DNA of 12,508 nucleotides from Oscillospiraceae bacterium (GCA_016302405.1 JAEDNR010000058.1:1-12508), one strand, 5' to 3'; positions 6,189 to 12,466 are shown, counted from the first letter of the stretch. Notes: generated from the sequence alone by a model not told the origin. Program-made: numbers and translations.

Positions 6189-7352
6189 TTACATCTCCCG
6201 GTCCAGGTGGATGACGGTAACATAATCCTTTCCCTGCTCCCGGAGATTCTTTTCCATTACCTGCTGGACCTCTCCGGAGGACAGGGCCATATCGTAGGGC
6301 ACTGTCAGGTCAAAGACCAGCTTTGTCTGCTTCGCGCCCCGGACCATCCGGAAATCGTGGATGGTGAGCCTGGGATCCACCTGCCGGACCCAGTTTTCCG
6401 TCAGGCCCCGCATTTCGCTCCACTCCGCGTCGTCGGTCATTACGGGGTCATAGTGGATCACCAGGTGGACATTGAGCTGCTCTATGGCGTCCTGCTCAAT
6501 ATCGTCGATAATATCGTGGCAGACCATGGGGTCCTCCTGGGCGCTGAGCTCCGCGTGGACGGAGGCAAAGCACTGGCCGGGGCCGTAGTCGTGGACCAGC
6601 AGGTCATGGATTCCCAGGATTTTTTCATGGGACAGGACAAGGTTTGAAAGGTTTTCCACCAGATTGGGGTCGGCCCGGCCTCCCAGTAGGGGAGAGATGG
6701 TGTCCCGGGCAATGCCGATGCCGGACCAGAGGATAAAGCACGCTACGGCAAGGCCCACAAAGCCGTCCACATTCACATGGAGCAGACTGCTCACCACATA
6801 GCCCGCGAGAACGCCGGAGGTGGCAATGACATCGTTGCGGCTGTCGGCGGAGGAGGCGGCCAGGGTGATGGAGCGGATGCGCTTTCCCAGGGAGCGGTAG
6901 AAAACGCACATCCACAGCTTGACGCACAGGGAGGCGATCAGTACCCCCAGGGCAACGGGGGTTGCCTCGATGGGCTCCGGGTGGAGGATCTTCTGGAAGG
7001 AGGACTTTGCCAATTCCAGACCGATGACCAGAATCAGGGCCGCCACCACCAGTCCGGACAGGTACTCATACCGGGCGTGGCCGTAGGGATGCTCCCGGTC
7101 GGCGGGCCGCTGGGCAAGCTGGAAGCCGGCCAGGGTCACAACGGAGGAACCGGCGTCGGACAGGTTGTTGACGGCGTCGGCAACAATGGAGATGGACCCG
7201 GACAGAAGCCCGGCAAGTAGCTTACCAAGGAAGAGGAAAACATTGCACAAAACCCCCGTGATCCCGGCCATTTTCCCGATGGCAGTATGGACAGCCGGGT
7301 TTTCCGGATTCTGATAGTCTTTTACAAACAGGCGAAGCAATAGCGCGGTCAT
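6189..7352 (-). CDS. Cation diffusion facilitator transporter, probable manganese efflux type
   Basis: This inner-membrane exporter of divalent metal ions has 387 residues. The CDF signature is clear: SGSISIVADAVNNLSDAGSS (51-70) on the second helix, DREHPYGHARYEYLSG (85-100), and a fifth-helix motif ASSADSRNDV (166-175). The metal site reads N62-xxx-D66 and D170-xxx-D174. DxxxD on helix five is the pattern described for manganese members (e.g. MntE), whereas zinc members usually have HxxxD there, so Mn2+ is my preferred substrate. A cytoplasmic domain follows (about 220-300), and a tail to 387 is longer than a minimal CDF protein and may hold a second ferredoxin-like fold. GGGAGGG lies 8 bases before the start. 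Its own promoter, leader hairpin and terminator make it a single-gene unit. Confidence 0.9.
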   Translation of the reverse strand: MTALLLRLFVKDYQNPENPAVHTAIGKMAGITGVLCNVFLFLGKLLAGLLSGSISIVADAVNNLSDAGSSVVTLAGFQLAQRPADREHPYGHARYEYLSGLVVAALILVIGLELAKSSFQKILHPEPIEATPVALGVLIASLCVKLWMCVFYRSLGKRIRSITLAASSADSRNDVIATSGVLAGYVVSSLLHVNVDGFVGLAVACFILWSGIGIARDTISPLLGGRADPNLVENLSNLVLSHEKILGIHDLLVHDYGPGQCFASVHAELSAQEDPMVCHDIIDDIEQDAIEQLNVHLVIHYDPVMTDDAEWSEMRGLTENWVRQVDPRLTIHDFRMVRGAKQTKLVFDLTVPYDMALSSGEVQQVMEKNLREQGKDYVTVIHLDREM

Positions 7353-7379
7353 GGCGCTTCCCTCCCGGAATGAATTTCA

Positions 7380-7410
7380 GCAGCCGACGGGCAATCTGCC
7401 CGCCGGCTGC
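7380..7410 (-). other. Near-perfect 14-bp leader hairpin before the cation-efflux gene
   Basis: GCAGCCGACGGGCA (7380-7393), a 3-base loop and TGCCCGCCGGCTGC (7397-7410) pair except at one position, which is a mismatch in plus-strand RNA but a G-U wobble in minus-strand RNA. That favours a role in the minus-strand mRNA of the CDF gene. The hairpin starts only about 7 bases after the predicted transcription start. No known metal riboswitch core is seen. Plus-strand T residues follow, but no plus-strand gene ends here. Confidence 0.6.
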
Positions 7411-7423
7411 ATAGTGTTTTTTC

Positions 7424-7452
7424 ATTATAGCATCGCTTCTCCGGAAAAGTAA
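7424..7452 (-). promoter_or_regulatory. Promoter of the cation-efflux gene
   Basis: On the minus strand TTACTT (7452-7447), a 17-base spacer and a perfect TATAAT (7429-7424). The -35 is weak, so an activator or a repressor may matter. The predicted start is near 7417. Confidence 0.6.
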
Positions 7453-7493
7453 GAACTTTTTGTGAATTCTGGAAAGAATACCCGGAGGGCGTA

Positions 7494-7507
7494 CAAATTG
7501 GAATTTG
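7494..7507. repeat. AAATT palindrome copy
   Basis: CAAATTGGAATTTG, a 14-bp perfect palindrome followed by GCGGGC, belongs to the family seen at 12446-12466. Confidence 0.5.
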
Positions 7508-7524
7508 GCGGGCCGTCAGAGCAG

Positions 7525-7704
7525 GTCATTCCGAACCAGTTATCAAACTGGTGTGGGAATCTCCATCGACTTTCGGGCTATTTATCGTCATCCATTCGTA
7601 GGGGACGGGTTTCCCGTCCCCCGGAATTCAGAGACTTGTATGGGGCGGGACGGGAAACCCGTCCCCTACGATGCTTTTACGGTTGGTCCGACAAATTCCA
7701 ATTT
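7525..7704 (+). repeat. Composite repeat block A (palindrome + two-hairpin element), inverted partner of 8971-9153
   Basis: In order: the palindrome at 7528-7560 (ATTCC...ACCAG...CTGGT...GGAAT), the stretch CATCGACTTTCGGGCTATTT, the two-hairpin element at 7597-7670, then GGTTGGTCCGACAAATTCC. The same order, almost base for base, is found in reverse complement at 8971-9153. Thus two long inverted repeats of about 180 bp flank a 1.27-kb segment that holds ribU and its riboswitch. Confidence 0.85.
7597..7670 (+). repeat. Two-hairpin element, copy 2 (inside block A)
   Basis: CGTAGGGG and CCCCTACG ends enclose the hairpins GGGACGGG-TTT-CCCGTCCC (7602-7620) and GGGACGGG-AAA-CCCGTCCC (7647-7665), 26 bases apart. 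The whole element can also fold end to end, since its two halves are themselves complementary. Confidence 0.8.
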
Positions 7705-7776
7705 ATCAGGCGGCTGAGTAAAACCGATAAGCACAATTCCAATTTATCTGGTTCCTCTGTCCGGCAGGAAATCTTG

Positions 7777-7937
7777 GGCAACACCGCACAATTGCGTCAG
7801 CGGATCTCAGCGGATCTTTTGCACCATTTCTGCAGTTTCAAAAACGGGAAATACATACAGTATTCCCCCGTTTTTGAAACTTTGAACTGGCACAAAATCT
7901 CTCGCTGAGCTTCCTTGCCGAATTATGCGGTGTAGCC
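7777..7937 (+). repeat. 161-bp palindromic mobile element, copy 3 (complete)
   Basis: GGCAACACCGCACAAT starts it and GCGGTGTAGCC ends it; CTTG flanks both sides (7773-7776 and 7938-7941), as a 4-bp target duplication would. The central stem pairs 7834-7848 with 7867-7881. It is nearly identical to the reverse complement of copy 4 (10733-10893), differing mainly in the end (GTAG for GTTG). It stops 8 bases from the ribU stop codon, so the ribU message may run into its hairpin. Confidence 0.88.
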
Positions 7938-7945
7938 CTTGTTTT

Positions 7946-8665
7946 TTATCGATGAATTTTGAAAAGCGGTGCGGCTACCCGCTTGTACAGGAGCATGGTG
8001 AGCAGGGAGACAAGGCCGCCCTTTACAAGGTTCAGGGGGGCTACGCACAGCAGTACAAAGGTGCCCACGCCTTTGACACCTCCGTGAATCTTTGTGCCCA
8101 TACCGATGATCGTTTCCAGGGGCATGCCGTAGAGCTGGGCAAACTTGGGAAGCAGATATACCGCGTTGAAGGCGGTGCCGAAGATGGTCATGCAAAGGGT
8201 GCCCAGGAGCAGCCCAAGCAGGGCACTGTGCTTGCTCTTATGGATGTGGTACCAGATGGCGGCGGGGAGGACGAAGCTGCAGCCTACCACGAAGTTGGCC
8301 AGGTCTCCTACAAAGGCCGTGGAGGTGCTCTTGAGAAGGAGCTTCAGCAGAATCTTGATGCCCTCGCAGACAACCGCGGCGCTGGGCCCCAGGAAGAAGC
8401 CACAGAGCATGACGGGCACCTCGGAGAAGTCCAGCTTGTAAAAGCCGGGGGCCAGGAAGGGCAGAGGAAAGTCCAGGATATGGAGTACCACAGCGATGGC
8501 AGCGCAGATGCTGATGATGCTGATCCGCCGGGCAGGACTTACCTTCCGGGTCTCGGGGAGAAAGCGCTCGGCAAGCTTTGCAAGCAGAGCGATACCTATG
8601 ATGATGGCAAGGCAGGTCAGGACAAAGCCCACGTTCTCTTTCAGTTGGGAAATGAGTTCTTGCAT
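7946..8665 (-). CDS. ribU: ECF transporter substrate-binding protein RibU (riboflavin)
   Basis: RibU is the membrane S-component that binds riboflavin and works with the shared ECF module (EcfT and two ATPases), which is not in this window. The 239-residue protein has about six hydrophobic segments after residue 45 and the RibU core FYKLDFSEVPVMLCGFFLGP (75-94), followed by EGIKILLKLLLKST (101-114). An extra N-terminal helix (about 13-32) and a charged linker come before the usual RibU start, making it longer than the roughly 190-210 residues of well-studied members. Function is backed by the FMN riboswitch directly upstream. TGAGGTGA (8680-8673) is the ribosome site. It stands alone, with its promoter at 8911-8939. 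Confidence 0.93.
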   Translation of the reverse strand: MQELISQLKENVGFVLTCLAIIIGIALLAKLAERFLPETRKVSPARRISIISICAAIAVVLHILDFPLPFLAPGFYKLDFSEVPVMLCGFFLGPSAAVVCEGIKILLKLLLKSTSTAFVGDLANFVVGCSFVLPAAIWYHIHKSKHSALLGLLLGTLCMTIFGTAFNAVYLLPKFAQLYGMPLETIIGMGTKIHGGVKGVGTFVLLCVAPLNLVKGGLVSLLTMLLYKRVAAPLFKIHR

Positions 8666-8682
8666 AGTGTAGTCACCTCACG

Positions 8683-8714
8683 AAAAAATCCGCCCCGGGA
8701 TAGACCCAGGGCGG
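8683..8714 (-). terminator. Regulated terminator of the ribU leader (riboswitch expression platform)
   Basis: On the minus strand CCGCCCTGGG (8714-8705), a TCTAT loop and CCCGGGGCGG (8699-8690) form a stem followed by A and six T (8689-8683). It lies between the FMN riboswitch and the ribU ribosome site, so it should stop transcription when FMN is bound. Confidence 0.85.
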
Positions 8715-8765
8715 GAAAAAACGCAGTATGGCGGGGATCCCACGGACCCCTGCAAAAATGCTGCG

Positions 8766-8893
8766 GATCTTCTTCCATCCAGACTGTACTGTCGGTACCG
8801 GAGTCGCACCGGTTCGGCGCTTGCGCGTTCGCGGACTGGGGATGAAAACCATCCGTCACCGCCGGTGGGGAATTGCACCCCGCCCTGAAGATT
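8766..8893 (-). ncRNA. FMN riboswitch (RFN element)
   Basis: Read on the minus strand the conserved blocks appear in order: AATCTTC for P1, GGGCGGGGTGCAATTCCCC, ACCGGCGGT, AGTCCGCGA, CCGGTGCGACTCCGGT, ACCGACAGTACAGTCTGGAT, and GAAGAAGAT closing P1. These match the family's six-helix FMN aptamer. FMN binding closes P1 (8887-8892 with 8767-8772). It sits in the ribU leader, and the terminator downstream makes it an OFF switch: high FMN lowers riboflavin uptake. Confidence 0.96.
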
Positions 8894-8910
8894 CCTGTTC
8901 AGTTGCATTC

Positions 8911-8939
8911 AGGATAACATCTCCGGGGCCGCTTGTCAA
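8911..8939 (-). promoter_or_regulatory. Promoter of ribU
   Basis: On the minus strand a perfect TTGACA (8939-8934), a 17-base spacer and TATCCT (8916-8911), with an extended -10 TG. Transcription would start a few bases before the riboswitch, which begins at 8893. Confidence 0.85.
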
Positions 8940-8970
8940 GAACGGATTTTTATGGTAGGATACAGGCAAG

Positions 8971-9153
8971 CAAATTGGGAATTTGTCGGACCAACCGTAA
9001 AAGCATTGTAGGGGACGGGTTTCCCGTCCCGCCCCAAACAAGTCTCTGGATTCCGGGGGACGGGAAACCCGTCCCCTACGAATGGATGACGATAAATAGC
9101 CCGAAAGTCGATGGAGATTCCCACACCAGGAAAGAGAACTGGTTCGGAATGAC
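8971..9153 (-). repeat. Composite repeat block B, inverted partner of 7525-7704
   Basis: Reverse complement of block A: from CAAATTGGGAATTTGTCGG, through the two-hairpin element at 9008-9080, to the palindrome at 9117-9150. Differences from A are few single bases, plus a changed hairpin loop in the palindrome. It begins 31 bases upstream of the ribU -35. Confidence 0.85.
9008..9080 (-). repeat. Two-hairpin element, copy 3 (inside block B)
   Basis: GTAGGGG and CCCCTAC ends with two GGGACGGG/CCCGTCCC hairpins, in the opposite orientation to 7597-7670. Confidence 0.8.
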
Positions 9154-9182
9154 AGTGTTGTTCGATGCCCGGTCTTTCCTCG

Positions 9183-9197
9183 CCAAATTCCAATTTT
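9183..9197. repeat. AAATT palindrome, half-decayed copy
   Basis: GCCAAATTCCAATTTTT resembles the other AAATT palindromes, but its right arm has drifted to T residues. It is just downstream of the DUF4830 gene, whose message might end at or near here; no proper terminator is visible. Confidence 0.4.
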
Positions 9198-9225
9198 TAC
9201 GTCTGACCGTATAGCCTTTTGGTTA

Positions 9226-9786
9226 TTATGGTGTCGCCGTGCCGGTGGTCTGGCTGGTGTCGGGCAGGGTGGCCTGGGTTGTGGGGACGGTGACCTGGGG
9301 CAGGGTGGCCTGGGTGGCGGGGGTGGTGGCCTCCGGCATTTTGAAGCCCCGGATCTGCCCCTTGGCGGCGGTGTCCGTCACGTCGCCGCCGATGATCTGA
9401 TTCTTGTACACCAGCAATGTCGCGTATACCGGCTCCGTTGCGCCGGGGTAATTGTTGATCTTGTAGACATAACGCATGACCTTCTTCCCGGCGTACTGGG
9501 TCAGGTCGTAGCCCTGGCCTTTCTGTAGTGTGTTGTACCGCTCAAAGACCTCGCTTTGCTCCTTGGGGATGCGCACCTGGCTGGATTCCGTGGGGGAGGT
9601 GGTCACATCCCAGCCGAAGTCCCGGAGAAATTGCACCCGGGCATCGTTGGAGGACATGGGCGCGGCGGTCTGGGCGGCGTCATCCTTTCCCCCCAGCAGC
9701 AATATGAGTGACAGGATCAGGGCTGCGGCCCCTGCCAGGAGCAGCAGTATTTTTTTCATATCGACCTTTGCGGTCATAACCATCAT
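9226..9786 (-). CDS. DUF4830-like membrane-anchored protein with Thr/Pro-rich tail
   Basis: The 186-residue protein has an N-terminal hydrophobic helix (about 12-32, after K11-K12), so it is likely anchored in the membrane or exported; there is no lipobox cysteine. The middle (about 46-138), with NDARVQFLRDFGWDV, VRIPKEQSEVFERYN, GYDLTQYAGKKV and VYATLLVYKNQIIGGDV, fits the DUF4830 family of uncharacterised clostridial proteins. The last 35 residues are low complexity, with a repeat like TQATLPxVT, as seen in exposed linkers. I chose the start at 9786 because GGGAGGG precedes it at good spacing; upstream in-frame codons lie over the rsuA start. It is divergent from rsuA, with 72 bases between start codons. 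Function is unknown; the DUF assignment is from memory of the family motif. Confidence 0.8.
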   Translation of the reverse strand: MMVMTAKVDMKKILLLLAGAAALILSLILLLGGKDDAAQTAAPMSSNDARVQFLRDFGWDVTTSPTESSQVRIPKEQSEVFERYNTLQKGQGYDLTQYAGKKVMRYVYKINNYPGATEPVYATLLVYKNQIIGGDVTDTAAKGQIRGFKMPEATTPATQATLPQVTVPTTQATLPDTSQTTGTATP

Positions 9787-9858
9787 AGCATATCCCTCCC
9801 AAATGACATTGACACCACATATGTATGTCCTGCCGGGACGGGATAGAACGGAGGAAGT

Positions 9859-10566
9859 ATGGAACGGTTGGACAAATTCCTTTGCGGCAGCGGAGCGGGC
9901 ACCCGGAGCCAGGTGAAAGAGCTCCTGAAAGCGGGCCGGGTCACCGTGGACGGGAAAACGGAGCGGGATCCGGGACGGAAGGTAGACCCGGCGGCTCAGG
10001 AAATCTGCCTGGACGGCGGGGCTCTGGGGGCAAAGCGGCGGATGGTGGTGATGCTCAACAAGCCGGCGGGCTTTGTCACCGCCACCGAGGACCGGCAGGA
10101 AAAGACGGTGATGGAGCTGCTGCCGGAAAACCTGCGGCATATGGATTTAAAGCCTGTGGGCCGCCTGGACAAGGAAACCGAGGGACTGCTGCTTTTTACC
10201 AATGACGGGGCGCTGCTGCACCGGCTGATCGCTCCCAAAAAGCGGGTGGAAAAGGAATATTATGCCCGGCACGAAGGACAGGCAGCGCCGGAGGATGTGG
10301 CTGCCTTTGAAAAGGGACTGACCCTGGCTGACGGGACGGTGTGCCTGCCGGCGGTGCTCATGCCCCTGGGCCCGGGGGAGAGCCTGGTGACCGTGGTGGA
10401 GGGAAAGTACCACCAGGTTCGCAGGATGCTGGCCTCCCGGGGAATGCGCGTTACCTACCTGGAGCGCCGCCGGGAGGGCGGGCTTACTCTGGGGGCGCTT
10501 CCCCGGGGCACGGTCCGGGAACTGACAGACGAGGAACTGGGGGAGCTGGAAGACGGTTTCCAGTGA
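9859..10566 (+). CDS. rsuA: rRNA pseudouridine synthase, RsuA family
   Basis: This enzyme isomerises a uridine in rRNA to pseudouridine; RsuA targets position 516 of 16S rRNA, and the relatives RluB/E/F act on 23S. It is 235 residues, normal for the family. An S4 RNA-binding domain (1-50: RLDKFLCGSGAGTRSQVKEL) is followed by the catalytic domain starting MLNKPAGFVTATED. The catalytic Asp is Asp104 in KPVGRLDKETEGLLLFTNDG, and EGKYHQVRRM (181-190) is the second conserved block. NKPAGFVTATED fits RsuA better than RluB, but the exact site is not certain. GGAGG (9850-9854) gives a clear start. A TTGACA lies at 9809, but I see no matching -10, so the promoter is not called. The gene ends in repeats at 10570. 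Confidence 0.9.
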   Translation: MERLDKFLCGSGAGTRSQVKELLKAGRVTVDGKTERDPGRKVDPAAQEICLDGGALGAKRRMVVMLNKPAGFVTATEDRQEKTVMELLPENLRHMDLKPVGRLDKETEGLLLFTNDGALLHRLIAPKKRVEKEYYARHEGQAAPEDVAAFEKGLTLADGTVCLPAVLMPLGPGESLVTVVEGKYHQVRRMLASRGMRVTYLERRREGGLTLGALPRGTVRELTDEELGELEDGFQ

Positions 10567-10569
10567 TGA

Positions 10570-10590
10570 GATATAAGATATAAGATATGA
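10570..10590. repeat. Heptamer tandem repeat (GATATRA), copy 2
   Basis: GATATAA, GATATAA and GATATGA run head to tail directly after the rsuA stop codon, as in the array at 3052-3078. The repeat count differs little between the two. Confidence 0.75.
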
Positions 10591-10642
10591 GATGCGGTGC
10601 CGCTTCACGGAAATTGAAATATGGGGCTGTTATACGTTAAAC

Positions 10643-10671
10643 GGTGCGCGACCTGACGCGAAACGCGCACC
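10643..10671. repeat. Hairpin GGTGCGCG/CGCGCACC after rsuA
   Basis: A perfect 8-bp stem with a 13-base loop that itself holds CGCG. It has no T-run after it, so a terminator role for rsuA is doubtful. It joins the start of the composite unit at 10664. Confidence 0.45.
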
Positions 10672-10732
10672 ATCGAATTCCCGGTCATTGCGAACCAGTC
10701 CTCTTAAGTGGTGTGGCAATCTCCATCTTTAG
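10664..10732 (-). repeat. Composite palindromic repeat unit, interrupted copy, left part
   Basis: It matches the reverse complement of 6027-6092: CGAATTCCCGGTCATTGCGA, the palindrome ATTGC...CACCAG-type hairpin (10687-10720), and CAATCTCCATCTTTAG up to the TTAG where the 161-bp element begins. Confidence 0.8.
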
Positions 10733-10893
10733 GGCAACACCGCATAATTCGGCAAGGAAGCTCAGCGAGAGATTTTGTGCCAGTTCAAAGTTTCAAAAAC
10801 GGGGGAATACTGTATGTATTTCCCGTTTTTGAAACTGCAGAAATGGTGCAAAAGATCCGCTGAGATCCGCTGACGCAATTGTGCGGTGTTGCC
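10733..10893 (-). repeat. 161-bp palindromic mobile element, copy 4 (complete), inside the composite unit
   Basis: GGCAACACCGCATAAT starts it, and GTGCGGTGTTGCC ends it, flanked by TTAG on both sides (10729-10732 and 10894-10897). In reverse complement it is almost the same as copy 3. It splits the composite unit between 10732 and 10898, at the point where the copy at 5963-6092 is uninterrupted. No protein is encoded. Confidence 0.9.
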
Positions 10894-10897
10894 TTAG

Positions 10898-10963
10898 GAG
10901 AACGCGGTCTCAATGACGAGGGAGATTCCCAGGTCAGTAGTGCGCTGCTTTCTCGGAGTGACA
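10898..10963 (-). repeat. Composite palindromic repeat unit, interrupted copy, right part
   Basis: It matches the reverse complement of 5963-6026: from GAGAACGC to AGATTCCCAGGTCAGTAGTG and GCGC, ending CGGAGTGAC. The DNA from 10964 to the promoter at 11138 holds no repeat or gene I can support. Confidence 0.75.
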
Positions 10964-11137
10964 CAAATTAGGTGAATACAGCCGCTTATACGGCCTCCCC
11001 GGTAACTGCCCACTGTCAACTGACATGCGCGGGCAAAATGCTGGAAACAATGGAACGCGCTGCCTGACCTGGGGAAAACAATTCGGGAATATACCTAAAA
11101 AACATGTGTTTTTTTGCAATAAAATGTCAAAAGGCAC

Positions 11138-11166
11138 TTGCAATGTGCGCAAAAGCTGTGTATAAT
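11138..11166 (+). promoter_or_regulatory. Promoter of the PucR/CdaR-like regulator
   Basis: TTGCAA (11138-11143), a 17-base spacer and a perfect TATAAT (11161-11166). About 30-40 bases upstream, AAAAAACA-TG-TGTTTTTT (11097-11114) is a short inverted repeat that might be an operator; that is a guess. Confidence 0.8.
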
Positions 11167-11222
11167 AATGATGTCTTTTTATGAAAAGTGCTTTTATGCA
11201 GAATACTAAGGGGGGCTCTGCC

Positions 11223-12314
11223 ATGTCCAACAGTGTTTTCCAGAGCGTTATTGTCCAGCTGAAAGAGATTTCCGGCCGCACCTTCGGCGTAATGGATACG
11301 GAAGGAAGCGTCATTTCCTGCACAGATATGTCCCTGATCGGGGAGCGGTGGCAGGACGCGGCCCTGAAGGTTGGCAATTCCGGGGAAAGCGTTGTCACAT
11401 TCAATCAGAAATGCTTCAAAGCCATTGTCGGCAGTTCCAATTATTTTGAGTATGCCGTGTTCTGTACCGGCGAGGACGAGAACGCCAGAACCTTCTGTGC
11501 CATGGCCTATATCGCCCTGAACGATGCCCGTATCTTCTATGAAGAGAAGCATGACCGGGGAACCTTTGTCAAGAATATTATCATGGACAACATCCTGCCC
11601 GGGGACATCTATATCCGGGCAAAGGAGCTGCACTTCTCCACCGATGCCCCCAGGGCGGTGTTCCTGGTCCGGCAGGTGGGGCACAGCGATGTTGCCACCG
11701 TGGATGTGCTGGCGGGCATGTTCCCGGACAAAATGCAGGATTTCGTCCTGAGCATCAATGAAAGCGACGTGGCCATCGTCAAGCAGGTGGCCCCCGGCAC
11801 CACCAGCGAGGAGCTGGAAAAGGTGGCCGCGGGGGTGGAGGCCACGCTGAAAAACGAGCTGCGGCTGAAAACCGTCATCGGCATCGGCACCGTGTCCGAG
11901 CATCTGCGGGAACTGGCCGACTCCTATAAGGAGGCCCAGACCGCAATTGAGGTGGGCAAGGTCTTCGACACGGAGAAGACCATCATGCACTATGAAAACC
12001 TGGGTATCGGGCGGCTTATTTACCAGCTTCCCACTACCCTGTGTGAGATTTTCCTGAGCGAGGTGTTCAAGAAGAACTCCATTGATTCTCTGGACCAGGA
12101 GACGCTGTTCACCATCAACAAGTTCTTCGAGAACAACCTGAACGTCTCCGAGACATCCCGGAAGCTGTTCGTCCACCGCAATACCCTGGTCTACCGGCTG
12201 GAGAAGATCAAGAAGATCACCGGCCTGGACCTGCGCCAGTTCGACCACGCCATCGTCTTCAAGGTGGCGCTTATGGTCCGCAAGTACCTGAGCTCCCGGG
12301 AAAACCGGGGCTGA
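11223..12314 (+). CDS. PucR/CdaR-family transcriptional regulator
   Basis: This 363-residue, soluble DNA-binding regulator has no membrane helix. Its C-terminus (about 290-352), with LFTINKFFENNLNVSETSRKL then FVHRNTLVYRLEKIKKITGLDL, is the PucR-type helix-turn-helix: a helix, the N-V-S-E-T turn, then the HRNTLVYRLEKI recognition helix. The middle (about 125-265) fits the CdaR GGDEF-like domain, including AQTAIEVGK. The N-terminal 120 residues are a sensory region unlike the well-known sugar-diacid domain, so the ligand is unknown. I chose ATG 11223 because AAGGGGGG lies 7 bases before it; an ATG 42 bases upstream has no ribosome site. The gene stands alone between its own promoter and terminator, so its targets are not evident; the promoter's nearby inverted repeat could allow autoregulation. 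Confidence 0.9.
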   Translation: MSNSVFQSVIVQLKEISGRTFGVMDTEGSVISCTDMSLIGERWQDAALKVGNSGESVVTFNQKCFKAIVGSSNYFEYAVFCTGEDENARTFCAMAYIALNDARIFYEEKHDRGTFVKNIIMDNILPGDIYIRAKELHFSTDAPRAVFLVRQVGHSDVATVDVLAGMFPDKMQDFVLSINESDVAIVKQVAPGTTSEELEKVAAGVEATLKNELRLKTVIGIGTVSEHLRELADSYKEAQTAIEVGKVFDTEKTIMHYENLGIGRLIYQLPTTLCEIFLSEVFKKNSIDSLDQETLFTINKFFENNLNVSETSRKLFVHRNTLVYRLEKIKKITGLDLRQFDHAIVFKVALMVRKYLSSRENRG

Positions 12315-12329
12315 GCCTGAGAAGCATAT

Positions 12330-12359
12330 CCGCAGCCGGAAAACCCGGCTGCGGTTTTT
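12330..12359 (+). terminator. Intrinsic terminator of the PucR/CdaR-like gene
   Basis: CCGCAGCCGG (12330-12339), a 5-base loop and CCGGCTGCGG (12345-12354), then TTTTT. The stem starts 15 bases after the stop codon. Confidence 0.92.
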
Positions 12360-12445
12360 GTTGGGAGAAAAAGATCCCGGTCAGCAGCGGAAATTGGTTT
12401 ACCATAATCGTTAACAAGAAACGCTTTTCGGATGAATCAGCGAAA

Positions 12446-12466
12446 CGACAAATTGGGAATTTGTCG
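12446..12466. repeat. AAATT palindrome, best-preserved copy
   Basis: Arms CGACAAATT and AATTTGTCG are perfect 9-bp complements around GGG. Other, shorter or decayed copies occur at least six times in the window. The remaining DNA to 12508 is GC-rich and holds no gene I can support. Confidence 0.65.

Noticed and set aside
7353..7423. yybP-ykoY-type manganese riboswitch before the cation-efflux gene
   Set aside because: The leader is only about 65 bases and is dominated by one hairpin; the riboswitch's conserved junction is not seen.
7597..7670. GGGACGGG hairpins as intrinsic terminators
   Set aside because: They lack a T-tract on either strand and occur in three places unrelated to gene ends, so they fit a repeat family better.
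7925..8845. 306-codon plus-strand open frame over ribU and the riboswitch
   Set aside because: It is antisense to RibU and runs into a structured FMN riboswitch; no protein motif is present.
7525..9153. ribU segment as a composite transposon
   Set aside because: The flanking inverted repeats carry no transposase and no outer target duplication was found; duplication or inversion is simpler.
11127..12248. 373-codon minus-strand open frame opposite the PucR/CdaR-like gene
   Set aside because: It is a shadow of a well-supported gene that has its own promoter, ribosome site and terminator.
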